A stretch of 10,550 bases of DNA, from NCBI GenBank assembly GCA_030705745.1, contig JAUZPT010000071.1:1-10550 (forward strand), in the 5' to 3' direction. The stretch comes from Bacillota bacterium (lineage in GTDB: Bacteria; Bacillota; Bacilli; Bacillales; Cytobacillaceae). Positions 1 to 6,355 of the stretch are shown here, piece by piece (within the stretch, counting starts at the first letter, position 1; the number at the start of each line of letters is the position of its first letter). A program made the position numbers and the translations under genes. The notes below the pieces were generated by a model. That model had not been told where the DNA came from. It was given only the letters and a program-made list of their open reading frames with translations, and ran no database searches.

Positions 1-1151
1 ATTGAAATACGCTCTGGATTAAGGAAACGCTCAAATAGTAGGCCGTGTTCAATTGGATCGACATCTGTAATATGCAAGGAGTACGCAACGAGCGAACCTG
101 CTGCCGATCCTCTGCCCGGCCCTGTCAGGATGTTTTGCTCCCTCGCATATTTCATAAAATCCCACACAATTAAGAAATAATCGCTGAATTTCATTCGCTT
201 AATAACCGACAATTCAAACCGAAGACGCTCCAAATACACCTCATTTGGTTCCGAAAATCGCTTTGTCAGCCCTTTAAAGCAAAGTTCTTCTAAATATTTT
301 TCCGAGGACACTCCATTCTCAATTGGGTATTTGGGCAAATAATTCTGATTCAATTCCAATTTTACTTGACACTTTTCGGCTATTATCAATGAATTTTGGA
401 GAGCTTCGGGATACTCCGATATATACTCTACCATTTCTCTTGCAGTTTTTAAGTAATAATGGTCACTTTCCATCTTCTCTCTATGTTCATCAGCAAGCTT
501 GTCACCGTTTTTAATCGCCAATAAACATTCGTGGGCAAATGCATCCTCTTGCTCCAAGTAATGCACATTGTTTGCCGCACTTAAACCGATTCCCATTTTC
601 CCGGAAAGTTCCTTAAGTTTTAGATTGAGTGCATGCTCCGTTTCAAGCGTGTGGTTTTGAATAGACAAGTAGAAATTTTCTGCTCCAAAAAGTTCGCTAA
701 AGATTTTCACAAGATTTCCAGCCTGCTCTTCCTCACCTTGTAAAAGAGCTCTTTCTATTTCTCCCTCCTTGCCGGGAGTCATGGCAATCAATCCTTCTGA
801 ATAGTGCTTTAGCCATTTTATTGGAATGCCAGACGGAGACTTTGTCTGGACAACACTCGTGATCTTTAAGAGATTTTGATAGCCAACATTGTCCTTTGCA
901 AGCAGTACAAGCGGATATCCTTCTCCATTGTTCGTTTCACTTGCTACATCTACAGTCAATCCTAATATAGGCTTAATATTGTGTTTTAAACATTCTTTAT
1001 AAAAATTCACCGTTCCGTACATAACATTGCGGTCAGTTAAAGCAAGGGCTGAAAAACCTTTATCACTTGCACTTTTAACGAGGTCAGCAATGCTCGCCGT
1101 GCTCGTTAATAAACTGTATGCACTATAAACATGCAGATGAATAAAAGACAC
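1..1151 (-). CDS. dnaE: DNA polymerase III subunit alpha DnaE, N-terminal part (cut by window edge)
   Basis: C-family replicative DNA polymerase; in Firmicutes DnaE works beside PolC, extending RNA primers. The window holds 383 codons of a protein usually about 1,100 residues long. An N-terminal PHP domain begins [11 protein letters not shown] (residues 5-15), followed by TDRNVMYG (39-46). The palm motif [10 protein letters not shown] is at 344-353, and the reading ends at NPERIS, just before where the catalytic PDIDIDF motif is expected. The start is GTG at 1151, because an in-frame TGA lies only three codons upstream and an AAAGGGTG ribosome site precedes it. The PHP metal site looks degenerate (Tyr9 and Arg41 where active PHP domains carry His), which suggests no PHP proofreading activity, as in B. 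subtilis DnaE. It is divergent from ytrH. No frameshift was seen in the stretches I translated. Identity is very secure. Confidence 0.97.
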   Translation of the reverse strand, partial: MSFIHLHVYSAYSLLTSTASIADLVKSASDKGFSALALTDRNVMYGTVNFYKECLKHNIKPILGLTVDVASETNNGEGYPLVLLAKDNVGYQNLLKITSVVQTKSPSGIPIKWLKHYSEGLIAMTPGKEGEIERALLQGEEEQAGNLVKIFSELFGAENFYLSIQNHTLETEHALNLKLKELSGKMGIGLSAANNVHYLEQEDAFAHECLLAIKNGDKLADEHREKMESDHYYLKTAREMVEYISEYPEALQNSLIIAEKCQVKLELNQNYLPKYPIENGVSSEKYLEELCFKGLTKRFSEPNEVYLERLRFELSVIKRMKFSDYFLIVWDFMKYAREQNILTGPGRGSAAGSLVAYSLHITDVDPIEHGLLFERFLNPERIS

Positions 1152-1178
1152 TCTCGCTCACACCCTTTCACTATCATT

Positions 1179-1184
1179 ATTATA
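1179..1184 (-). promoter_or_regulatory. dnaE: Candidate sigma-A -10 box for dnaE
   Basis: A perfect TATAAT on the minus strand, 27 bases upstream of the GTG start. No good -35 box sits 16-18 bases further upstream (TTTCCT-like only), so the promoter assignment rests on the -10 box alone. Confidence 0.35.
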
Positions 1185-1220
1185 GAGCTTACTTTGAAAA
1201 AAGGAAAATATGTTCTTATT

Positions 1221-1248
1221 TAGAAAAGCGGAAGCTTCCTTTTGCTTT
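1221..1248. repeat. Possible remnant of an AAAAGCGGAAGC-type intergenic repeat
   Basis: The dnaE-ytrH gap contains AAAAGCGGAAGCTTCC followed by TTTTGCTTT, a palindrome-centred stretch (GGAAGCTTCC at 1230-1239). From memory, many Bacillaceae carry intergenic repeats starting AAAAGCGGAAGCGCC. This could be a decayed end of one, but only about 12 bases match, so chance is possible. Confidence 0.25.
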
Positions 1249-1268
1249 CAATAAGGTTTTTTCTATAA

Positions 1269-1298
1269 CACATAATCTTTTGAGTTTGTCCATATGAT
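1269..1298 (+). promoter_or_regulatory. ytrH: Candidate sigma-E promoter for ytrH-ytrI
   Basis: A CATAATC block (1271-1277) is followed, 13 bases later, by CATATGAT (1291-1298). These resemble the sigma-E elements (-35 near KMATATT, -10 near CATACAAT) at roughly the right spacing, about 43 bases upstream of the ytrH start. B. subtilis ytrH and ytrI belong to the sigma-E mother-cell regulon, which is the main reason to believe the weak match. Confidence 0.4.
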
Positions 1299-1340
1299 GG
1301 AAGAGGAGAAAGTGATTATTGAAATAAGGCGGTTGAGAGA

Positions 1341-1679
1341 ATGAGGGAAATCGGTTTTTTTCCGTCCTTTATTGAAAGTTATTTCATGGCTTTGGGTGTA
1401 CTGCTCGGGGGCTCGCTTATTGGAGGACTTGCATCCTTTTTAACCGGACAGCCACCCTACACGGCGATTTACAGAATGTCTTCGGCACTGAGGATTTGGG
1501 CGATTGTTGCTGCCATTGGAGGTACATTTGATACGTTTTACAGTTTTGAAAGAGGCTTGTTCGAAGCTGATACCAAGGATATTTTCAAACAATTTTTATT
1601 TATCATTTCGGCAACCGGTGGAGCACAGACTGGTGCACTTTTAATTAATTGGCTCACCCAGGAGCATGTGTCCTCATGA
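1341..1679 (+). CDS. ytrH: Sporulation membrane protein YtrH
   Basis: Small integral membrane protein (112 residues) of the YtrH family, made in the mother cell during sporulation and needed with YtrI for fully resistant spores. I recognise the family by the stretches YFMALGVLLGGSLIGGL, RIWAIVAAIGGTFD, SFERG and the C-terminal NWLTQEHVSS. Three hydrophobic segments lie near residues 13-35, 50-68 and 84-105; there is no cleavable signal peptide. The ATG at 1341 has an AAGGCGG ribosome site 8 bases upstream. Its TGA overlaps the ytrI start (ATGA), so the two genes are translationally coupled. Length matches the B. subtilis protein (about 113). The molecular role is unknown. Confidence 0.93.
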   Translation: MREIGFFPSFIESYFMALGVLLGGSLIGGLASFLTGQPPYTAIYRMSSALRIWAIVAAIGGTFDTFYSFERGLFEADTKDIFKQFLFIISATGGAQTGALLINWLTQEHVSS

Positions 1680-2179
1680 GAATTCCTCCTTTATATCGCA
1701 GTCCGGCCTGGCAAAGATTGCTGGCAGGCATGGCCATTGGCGGTTGCATCAGCTGGATTATTTTTTTATATATTTTTGGAGCACTGCAGGAAGAAAATAC
1801 GAAACTAATCCAAAAACAAAAAGAAGATATCAAGGATCTACGCCAGGATATAAAAATTTGGCAGGACGAATATAAGGCTCTCAATAAAAAGAATATCGAA
1901 CTATTAAAAATTCAGGAAATCAGTGTACGGATAACGAACTGGGAAAAATATGGGCTTGATGCATACAGTGTATTTGAAGTAGAAGACGCAATGAAAGAAG
2001 ATATCAGCATGATGAAAGCAAAAGATTTGGAAACGGTTTTTAAAAGTCGGGACTTAATAAAAAAAGTAATCGAAAATCGTGAGGTTCGTATCAATGATAA
2101 GCGATATCGATTAGAGGTTAAGGAGATGGTCATTTATACCACTTTGTCGATTCGGATTCAGCTTCAACTGGAAAATTGA
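1676..2179 (+). CDS. ytrI: Sporulation membrane protein YtrI
   Basis: Second gene of the sporulation pair, 167 residues. The N-terminus is a single membrane anchor (about 14-36), followed by a charged, heptad-like helix rich in K, E and Q (about 38-80) that looks like a coiled coil, then a small mixed C-terminal domain (about 84-165). Topology suggests a bitopic protein with most of its mass outside the lipid. The start is ATG at 1676, inside the ytrH stop (ATGA overlap), with AGGAG at 1660-1664. A longer reading from 1649 would run through the ytrH coding end and has no ribosome site, so I reject it. In B. subtilis, YtrI with YtrH contributes to spore resistance; the mechanism is not known. 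A strong hairpin terminator follows. Confidence 0.92.
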   Translation: MRIPPLYRSPAWQRLLAGMAIGGCISWIIFLYIFGALQEENTKLIQKQKEDIKDLRQDIKIWQDEYKALNKKNIELLKIQEISVRITNWEKYGLDAYSVFEVEDAMKEDISMMKAKDLETVFKSRDLIKKVIENREVRINDKRYRLEVKEMVIYTTLSIRIQLQLEN

Positions 2180-2225
2180 ATGCATTCAACATGGCCAATT
2201 TTTTCTCCTCCATAAATATGAATCA

Positions 2226-2266
2226 AAAGGAGCTCTCATCCTCATGAGAGCTCCTTTCGATTTTTT
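2226..2266 (+). terminator. Hairpin terminator after ytrI, probably bidirectional
   Basis: A perfect 14-bp stem (AAAGGAGCTCTCAT / ATGAGAGCTCCTTT) with a CCTC loop spans 2226-2257, followed by CGA and six T. On the minus strand the hairpin is followed by TTTTGATTC, so it may also end nrnA, whose stop lies at 2279. Confidence 0.93.
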
Positions 2267-2278
2267 GATGCGTTTATG

Positions 2279-3217
2279 TTATGCTCCTGCACACACCTTG
2301 TCCATTTCATCCAGCACGATTTCCTTTTCATCCCAAGAATATATGGAGGCGCCAGCAGCTAGAGGGTGCCCTCCCCCGTTGAACTTGCGCGCGATTCCAT
2401 TGATGATAGGCCCTTTTGACCGAAGGCGAACCCTGATTTGATCATTTTCTTCAATAAAGAAAACCCATGCCTTAATGCCCTCTACATTCCCCAATACACC
2501 AACCAATAGCGATGCATCCGAAGGCATTACTTCGTACTTCTCAAGAAGGTCCTTCGGCAAGTCCACCGATGCGACACCATTTGCATGAAGCGTGAAATTT
2601 TGTAGGACGTAGCCGTTCAACTTCACCACATTCGGTTTTAGTTCGTACATGCTATCATATAGCTCAGTCCTCGAAAAATCGTATGTAATCAATTCACCCA
2701 CATACGAAAACGTTTTTTCGGTTGTGCTCGGAAAGAGAAACCTGCCTGTATCGCCGACAATTCCTGCATAAAGAAGTCTTGCCGCTTCATCGGACATTTT
2801 TAAGCCTTTGTCTTTTCCGGATAAATAAAATTCGTAAATCATCTCGCTTGTCGAACTGGCACTCGTGTCCACCCAAAGAAGGTCGCCATACGGGTCTTCA
2901 TTAGGATGGTGGTCGATTTTAATGATTTTGTCTCCGAGTACATAGCGACTGTCACAAATTCTTTCTGCATTTGCTGTATCGCACACTAAAATCAACGCGC
3001 CACTGAAGGCTTGATCGTCAATTTGGTCGAGACGGCGCATAAAGTGCAACGAACTTTCCTCTTTCCCGACAGCGTAAATATTTTTTTCAGGGAACGATTG
3101 TTTCAAGATTTCCGCGAGGCCACATTGGGATCCGTAAGCATCCGGATCCGGACGGACATGGCGGTGGATAATAATCGTTTCGTACTGCTTGATCGCTTCT
3201 AAAATTTCCTCTTTCAT
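2279..3217 (-). CDS. nrnA: Bifunctional oligoribonuclease / 3'-phosphoadenosine 5'-phosphate phosphatase NrnA
   Basis: DHH/DHHA1 phosphoesterase (formerly YtqI), 312 residues, cytosolic. The family degrades 2-5-nt RNA fragments to mononucleotides, including pGpG from c-di-GMP turnover, and dephosphorylates pAp to AMP. All signature motifs are present: RPDPDA (22-27), CDTAN (79-83, Asp80), DHH (102-104) and GDTGRF (155-160, Asp156). These supply the Mn2+-binding Asp and His residues. The DHHA1 substrate-binding motif GGGHPLAAG is at 281-289. The ATG at 3217 has an AAAGGTG ribosome site about 5 bases upstream. Length is typical of the family. It is convergent with ytrI and divergent from ytpI across a 125-base gap in which I could not find a convincing promoter for this strand. 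Confidence 0.95.
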   Translation of the reverse strand: MKEEILEAIKQYETIIIHRHVRPDPDAYGSQCGLAEILKQSFPEKNIYAVGKEESSLHFMRRLDQIDDQAFSGALILVCDTANAERICDSRYVLGDKIIKIDHHPNEDPYGDLLWVDTSASSTSEMIYEFYLSGKDKGLKMSDEAARLLYAGIVGDTGRFLFPSTTEKTFSYVGELITYDFSRTELYDSMYELKPNVVKLNGYVLQNFTLHANGVASVDLPKDLLEKYEVMPSDASLLVGVLGNVEGIKAWVFFIEENDQIRVRLRSKGPIINGIARKFNGGGHPLAAGASIYSWDEKEIVLDEMDKVCAGA

Positions 3218-3342
3218 GAATTCACCTTTTTCAATATATTTTCAGCGTACCAAAATGAAACCGCCTCATGCACTATATATGGCATTTTAGGATATAAACA
3301 GGTAAAATAAAAGAACATTGCCTGAAAATGGAGGAACAAATT

Positions 3343-3651
3343 ATGCCTGTACTCGTTATATTAATCGTGATTTCTTTTGTTTTTTATGTATTTTATAAAA
3401 TAAAATATGTACGTTGCACCCGGCCAGTCGAAAAAAAATGGTTAACATCCAAATCTGGAATTGCATTGGGATCATTTATCAGCCTGTTCGCGATTAACCA
3501 GGTGTTTTTGTATCAAACGACGATGACCTACATCATTGCGGCCGTGTTTCTCTTGATGGGAGCTTTAAGTATTTGGAACGGCCTGAAAGCCTATCGATAC
3601 TATTTGCCCTTTGCAATGGAAGAGGCCGAACAAATGAATAAGCAATCGTAA
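3343..3651 (+). CDS. ytpI: YtpI family membrane protein
   Basis: Small integral membrane protein of unknown function, 102 residues. Three hydrophobic helices lie near residues 2-19, 38-57 and 61-80. A basic connecting loop (RPVEKKW, 28-33) and a polar acidic tail complete it. Similarity to B. subtilis YtpI is recognisable around FYKIK, EKKWL, INQVFL and GLKAY, and the position next to nrnA agrees. I start it at ATG 3343 rather than the in-frame ATG 3328: a TGGAGG ribosome site (3329-3334) sits 8 bases before 3343 and would be covered if translation began at 3328. No clear promoter was found; TATAAA at 3293-3298 is a weak -10 candidate. A hairpin terminator follows. Confidence 0.88.
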   Translation: MPVLVILIVISFVFYVFYKIKYVRCTRPVEKKWLTSKSGIALGSFISLFAINQVFLYQTTMTYIIAAVFLLMGALSIWNGLKAYRYYLPFAMEEAEQMNKQS

Positions 3652-3660
3652 ACATTTATC

Positions 3661-3690
3661 AAGCCGCTTCTCCGCATGGGAAAGCGGCTT
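3661..3690. terminator. Bidirectional hairpin terminator between ytpI and ytoI
   Basis: Nine-base arms AAGCCGCTT (3661-3669) and AAGCGGCTT (3682-3690) pair, and the stem can extend inward through TCC/GGG past one mismatch. It lies between two convergent stop codons, 9 bases after ytpI and 2 bases after ytoI. The T-tract is short on both strands, so termination strength is uncertain. Confidence 0.75.
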
Positions 3691-3692
3691 TA

Positions 3693-5012
3693 TTAATGCC
3701 GGTCAATGAGTTGACACATCATCATCGCTTTTCCTACCAGTATTCCTTCATTAAAAACCTCTACATCTACCTTGCCGAATTTCCGGCCAACTTCCAATAC
3801 TTTAGGGAAAATTTCGAGTGTGCTATCAATTTGTACGGGTTTAATGAAATAGATCGTCATATTTTCAACGACTAAATCCCCTTTTTTATACCCACGCAAA
3901 ATACGATTCGCAGCTTCGGTCACAATGGTCGTGAAAACACCGTACGAGATGGTTCCAAGATGATTCGTCATTTGAGGAGAAACCTCGCAACGGTATATGT
4001 CATCCCCTTTAAGTTTCCCTTTCGTCATGACCATCTGATTTGTCACGATATCATCAAGGGTCTCGCCGACTTGTGGCTGTCGCTGATTCATTTGCAGTGC
4101 CTTTAAAACATCCTGTCTACTGATAATGCCTTCTAGCCTGTTCGAATCATCCGTAACTGGAATGACTTCAATTCCTTCCCACACCATCATGTGCGCAGCA
4201 GAAGCAACACTTGTTTTTCCACTAACTGCCATTGGGTTTTTGGTCATTATTTTTTCAATCGGTGTTTCTGGATTCTGTCCCATCACGTCCTTTGATGTGA
4301 CCATACCCTGGATTTTCATGCTATTGTCTACAACTGGATAGCGACTGTGCATCGTTTCTCGATTGTATGTGTGCCATTGCGAAGCTTTATCAGTTGTTTT
4401 TAAAAAAATCGTTGACTCTACAGGTGTTAAAATATCCTCTACCAGGATGATTTCTTTCTTGATTAATTGGTCATATATGGCTCGATTAATCATCGTCGCA
4501 ACCGTGAAAGTGTCATAGCTTGTTGAGATAACCGGCAGCTGCAGTTTGTCTGCGAGCTTTTTCACATGGTCTTCAATGTCAAAACCACCTGTTACCAATA
4601 CAGCCGCTCCGGCTTTTAGTGCATGCTCATGTGCCTTCGTCCTGTTTCCGACAATAAGCAAATTTCCTGGTCCCGTATAACGCATCATCGCTTCCAATTT
4701 CATAGCTCCGATTACAAATTTGTTCAGCGTTTTATGCAGACCGGCTCTGCCGCCTACAACCTGTCCTTCCACGATATTGACAACTTCAGCAAAAGTTAGT
4801 TTTTCGATATTCTCTTTTTTCTTGCGTTCAATTCGAATCGTTCCAACTCGTTCAATCGTGCTGACATACCCTTTATTTTCAGCATCCTTAATTGCTCTAT
4901 ATGCAGTTCCTTCGCTTACACTCATCGCTTTTGCAATTTGGCGAACGGATATTTTCTCTCCAATCGGAAGCTCATCAATGTAATGCAAAATTTGCTCATG
5001 CTTAGTGGCCAA
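3693..5012 (-). CDS. ytoI: YtoI, HTH-DRTGG-CBS-CBS-hotdog regulator-like protein
   Basis: A 439-residue multi-domain protein. Order: winged helix-turn-helix (about 20-60, with ISVRQIAKAM and SEGTAYRAIKDAENKG), DRTGG domain (about 70-178, ending near AVLVTGGFD), two CBS domains (about 189-243 and 249-307) and a thioesterase-like hotdog domain (about 338-437, NHLGTISYGVF). CBS pairs often bind adenylates and hotdog folds bind acyl-CoA, so I infer a ligand-sensing DNA-binding protein. B. subtilis YtoI has this architecture and, to my knowledge, no assigned function. I choose TTG at 5012: AAAGGGTG lies 6-8 bases upstream, and the resulting N-terminus MATKHEQIL matches the family. GTG at 5021 would sit directly on that ribosome site. 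A strong promoter lies upstream at 5078-5106. Confidence 0.93.
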   Translation of the reverse strand: MATKHEQILHYIDELPIGEKISVRQIAKAMSVSEGTAYRAIKDAENKGYVSTIERVGTIRIERKKKENIEKLTFAEVVNIVEGQVVGGRAGLHKTLNKFVIGAMKLEAMMRYTGPGNLLIVGNRTKAHEHALKAGAAVLVTGGFDIEDHVKKLADKLQLPVISTSYDTFTVATMINRAIYDQLIKKEIILVEDILTPVESTIFLKTTDKASQWHTYNRETMHSRYPVVDNSMKIQGMVTSKDVMGQNPETPIEKIMTKNPMAVSGKTSVASAAHMMVWEGIEVIPVTDDSNRLEGIISRQDVLKALQMNQRQPQVGETLDDIVTNQMVMTKGKLKGDDIYRCEVSPQMTNHLGTISYGVFTTIVTEAANRILRGYKKGDLVVENMTIYFIKPVQIDSTLEIFPKVLEVGRKFGKVDVEVFNEGILVGKAMMMCQLIDRH

Positions 5013-5026
5013 GACCTTCACCCTTT
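5013..5026 (-). promoter_or_regulatory. ytoI: Ribosome binding site that fixes the ytoI TTG start
   Basis: On the minus strand AAAGGG (5026-5021) is followed by 8 bases and TTG (5012-5010). The competing GTG begins at 5021 inside the site, leaving no spacer. Confidence 0.75.
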
Positions 5027-5044
5027 ATTCACAGTTTCCAACAC

Positions 5045-5062
5045 TCCCTGAAACTACAGGGA
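5045..5062. promoter_or_regulatory. Inverted repeat in the ytoI leader (possible operator)
   Basis: TCCCTG-N6-CAGGGA forms an 18-bp dyad between the ytoI promoter and its start codon, about 15 bases downstream of the -10 box. It could be an operator for YtoI itself or another repressor, or a short RNA hairpin. No T-tract follows, so it is unlikely to be a terminator. Confidence 0.5.
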
Positions 5063-5077
5063 ATTATTCCTTACTCT

Positions 5078-5106
5078 ATTATAAAGTGTTATAGGGCTTG
5101 ATACAA
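5078..5106 (-). promoter_or_regulatory. ytoI: Sigma-A promoter of ytoI
   Basis: On the minus strand TTGTAT (5106-5101), a 17-base spacer, and a perfect TATAAT (5083-5078). The predicted transcript would start near 5071, giving a leader of about 60 bases before the TTG start. It lies in the gap after the upstream small membrane gene, so ytoI has its own promoter. Confidence 0.8.
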
Positions 5107-5125
5107 TGCACGCAGGCAATCTTGC

Positions 5126-5374
5126 TTAACCGATATATGACCGGGACTTCCTTCTTGTTTTCTTCTTAATTCCCCCCATCCGTCCACTCCTCTGGATTTT
5201 CTGCGAAGTAAGCAAAGCTGAAAGATTGCCAGCTGCCACAAGAGCAGCAAAGAATAGCCAAGCAATCGTAAATAAGCCTTCTGGACGATCAGACGGGTAC
5301 GCAATTTTCGGAATGGCAAAATAAACCATCGCACCACATGCTACTAGGCAAAGTAAATACCTGTTTTTTTTCAT
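5126..5374 (-). CDS. Small two-helix membrane protein of unknown function
   Basis: I do not recognise this 82-residue protein. It has two predicted membrane helices (about 5-22, LLCLVACGAMVYFAIP, and 34-56, LFTIAWLFFAALVAAGNLSALL). A strongly basic C-terminal tail (about 59-79, with KKK, RRK and few acidic residues) should lie in the cytosol by the positive-inside rule. Start is ATG at 5374, with AAGGGAGGG on the minus strand about 8 bases upstream; a longer reading from 5419 lacks a good ribosome site and would cover this one. It lies 116 bases downstream of ytkL on the same strand and 20 bases upstream of the ytoI -35 box. It could be co-transcribed with ytkL; I found no clear promoter or terminator in either gap. 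Confidence 0.75.
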   Translation of the reverse strand: MKKNRYLLCLVACGAMVYFAIPKIAYPSDRPEGLFTIAWLFFAALVAAGNLSALLTSQKIQRSGRMGGIKKKTRRKSRSYIG

Positions 5375-5490
5375 TAATTTTCCCTCCCTTAATTGACCGC
5401 TTGTTTCATTTTTATGCACAAGGGAGGAAAATAAGTAGAAGTACTATGTGATTTGCAAAATTGCATGTTTTGTGCTCATCTTTTCAGTTT

Positions 5491-6171
5491 TCAGATTTCC
5501 AAATACTCTCCTGGCTGAAGGACTTGCCCATTTTGAGCTTCGAGTAATTGAATAAACTTATGTGGGTCCTGCTTGATTGGCGGGAACGTATTGTAGTGCA
5601 TTGGAACGACGATTTTCGCCTTTAGCAATTGCGCAGCATACGCTGCATCCTCAGGTCCCATCGTGAAATTGTCCCCGATTGGTAAAAAGGCAACATCAAG
5701 TGGATGCCGTTCCCCAATTAGCTTCATATCGGAAAACAATCCCGTATCGCCTGCATGATAGATCGTTTTGCCTTCATTCATAAAAAGGATACCGGCAGGC
5801 ATGCCGCCATCGATCAACTGTTTGTCTTCTGTCTCAAAGCTTGAACCATGAAAGGCTTGCGTCAGTTTTACCCGGCCAAAATCAAATTGATATGCCCCTC
5901 CAATATGCATCCCATGTGTCTTAACACCTTGCCAACCTAAATAAGTTGCCACTTCAAAATTTGCAATCACCAGTGAGTTATGTTTTTTTGCCAACTCCAC
6001 CGTATCACCTACATGGTCGTCATGCCCATGCGAGAGGATAATGACGTCGGGTTTTACATCCCCTACCTTCAAATCGGTTAATTGATTACCTGTTATGAAT
6101 GGATCAATTAATATTGTTTTGCCTTCAGTTTCTATTTTTACTACAGAGTGTCCATGGTAAGAAATCTTCAT
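5491..6171 (-). CDS. ytkL: UPF0173 metal-dependent hydrolase YtkL
   Basis: Cytosolic metallo-beta-lactamase-fold hydrolase, 226 residues, matching B. subtilis YtkL (about 227). Metal-binding residues are visible in order: HGHDDH (48-53), His108 (AFHGSS), HAGDTG (139-144, Asp142) and His192 (PMHYN). The N-terminal MKISYHGHS and IDPFITGN stretches are typical of the UPF0173 family. The family is conserved across Firmicutes and many archaea, but its physiological substrate is not established, so only metal-dependent hydrolysis is supported. The ATG at 6171 has AAAGGGG on the minus strand 6 bases upstream. It is divergent from the Xaa-Pro peptidase gene. A bulged hairpin at 6185-6209 lies directly upstream of the ribosome site. 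Confidence 0.94.
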   Translation of the reverse strand: MKISYHGHSVVKIETEGKTILIDPFITGNQLTDLKVGDVKPDVIILSHGHDDHVGDTVELAKKHNSLVIANFEVATYLGWQGVKTHGMHIGGAYQFDFGRVKLTQAFHGSSFETEDKQLIDGGMPAGILFMNEGKTIYHAGDTGLFSDMKLIGERHPLDVAFLPIGDNFTMGPEDAAYAAQLLKAKIVVPMHYNTFPPIKQDPHKFIQLLEAQNGQVLQPGEYLEI

Positions 6172-6184
6172 TTTTTTCCCCTTT

Positions 6185-6209
6185 CGAATATGTTCTAAAA
6201 AACATTTCG
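6185..6209. other. Bulged inverted repeat abutting the ytkL ribosome site
   Basis: CGAA-T-ATGTT (6185-6194), a 6-base loop, and AACAT-TTCG (6201-6209) can pair over 9 bp with one bulged T. It ends immediately 5' of the AAAGGGG ribosome site of ytkL (6184-6178). It may be a leader hairpin or a protein-binding dyad; AT-rich arms make chance plausible. Confidence 0.35.
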
Positions 6210-6234
6210 CTTAAAAAGCTTCATTTCCTTTTAA

Positions 6235-6240
6235 TTTATA
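6235..6240 (-). promoter_or_regulatory. ytkL: Candidate -10 box for ytkL
   Basis: TATAAA on the minus strand, about 64 bases upstream of the ytkL ATG and placed so that the bulged hairpin would lie in the leader. No matching -35 box was found at 16-18 bases, so this is tentative. Confidence 0.3.
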
Positions 6241-6276
6241 CCCATTCTTTCAAATTGTTAGCCTTCTCTTTTGATC

Positions 6277-6355
6277 TATCATGAAATATGGTTTACTTTT
6301 ATCATGATAGTTGCTACTCTCATGATATGAACGAATTTAGGGGGCTTTATCATGA
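6277..6355 (+). promoter_or_regulatory. Four TCATGA repeats upstream of the Xaa-Pro peptidase gene
   Basis: TCATGA occurs at 6279, 6302, 6320 and 6350 (the last spans the start codon). The second forms the 10-bp palindrome TATCATGATA (6300-6309). A weak promoter, TTTACT (6292-6297), N17, TACTCT (6315-6320), would place this palindrome in its spacer. It may be an operator array, but no known regulator consensus matches. Confidence 0.35.

Noticed and set aside
323..514. Short plus-strand frame inside dnaE
   Set aside because: Antisense shadow of a clearly coding dnaE region with no ribosome site.
1649..2179. Longer ytrI starting at ATG 1649
   Set aside because: The extra nine residues are read from the end of ytrH without a ribosome site; the ATGA overlap start at 1676 matches the family.
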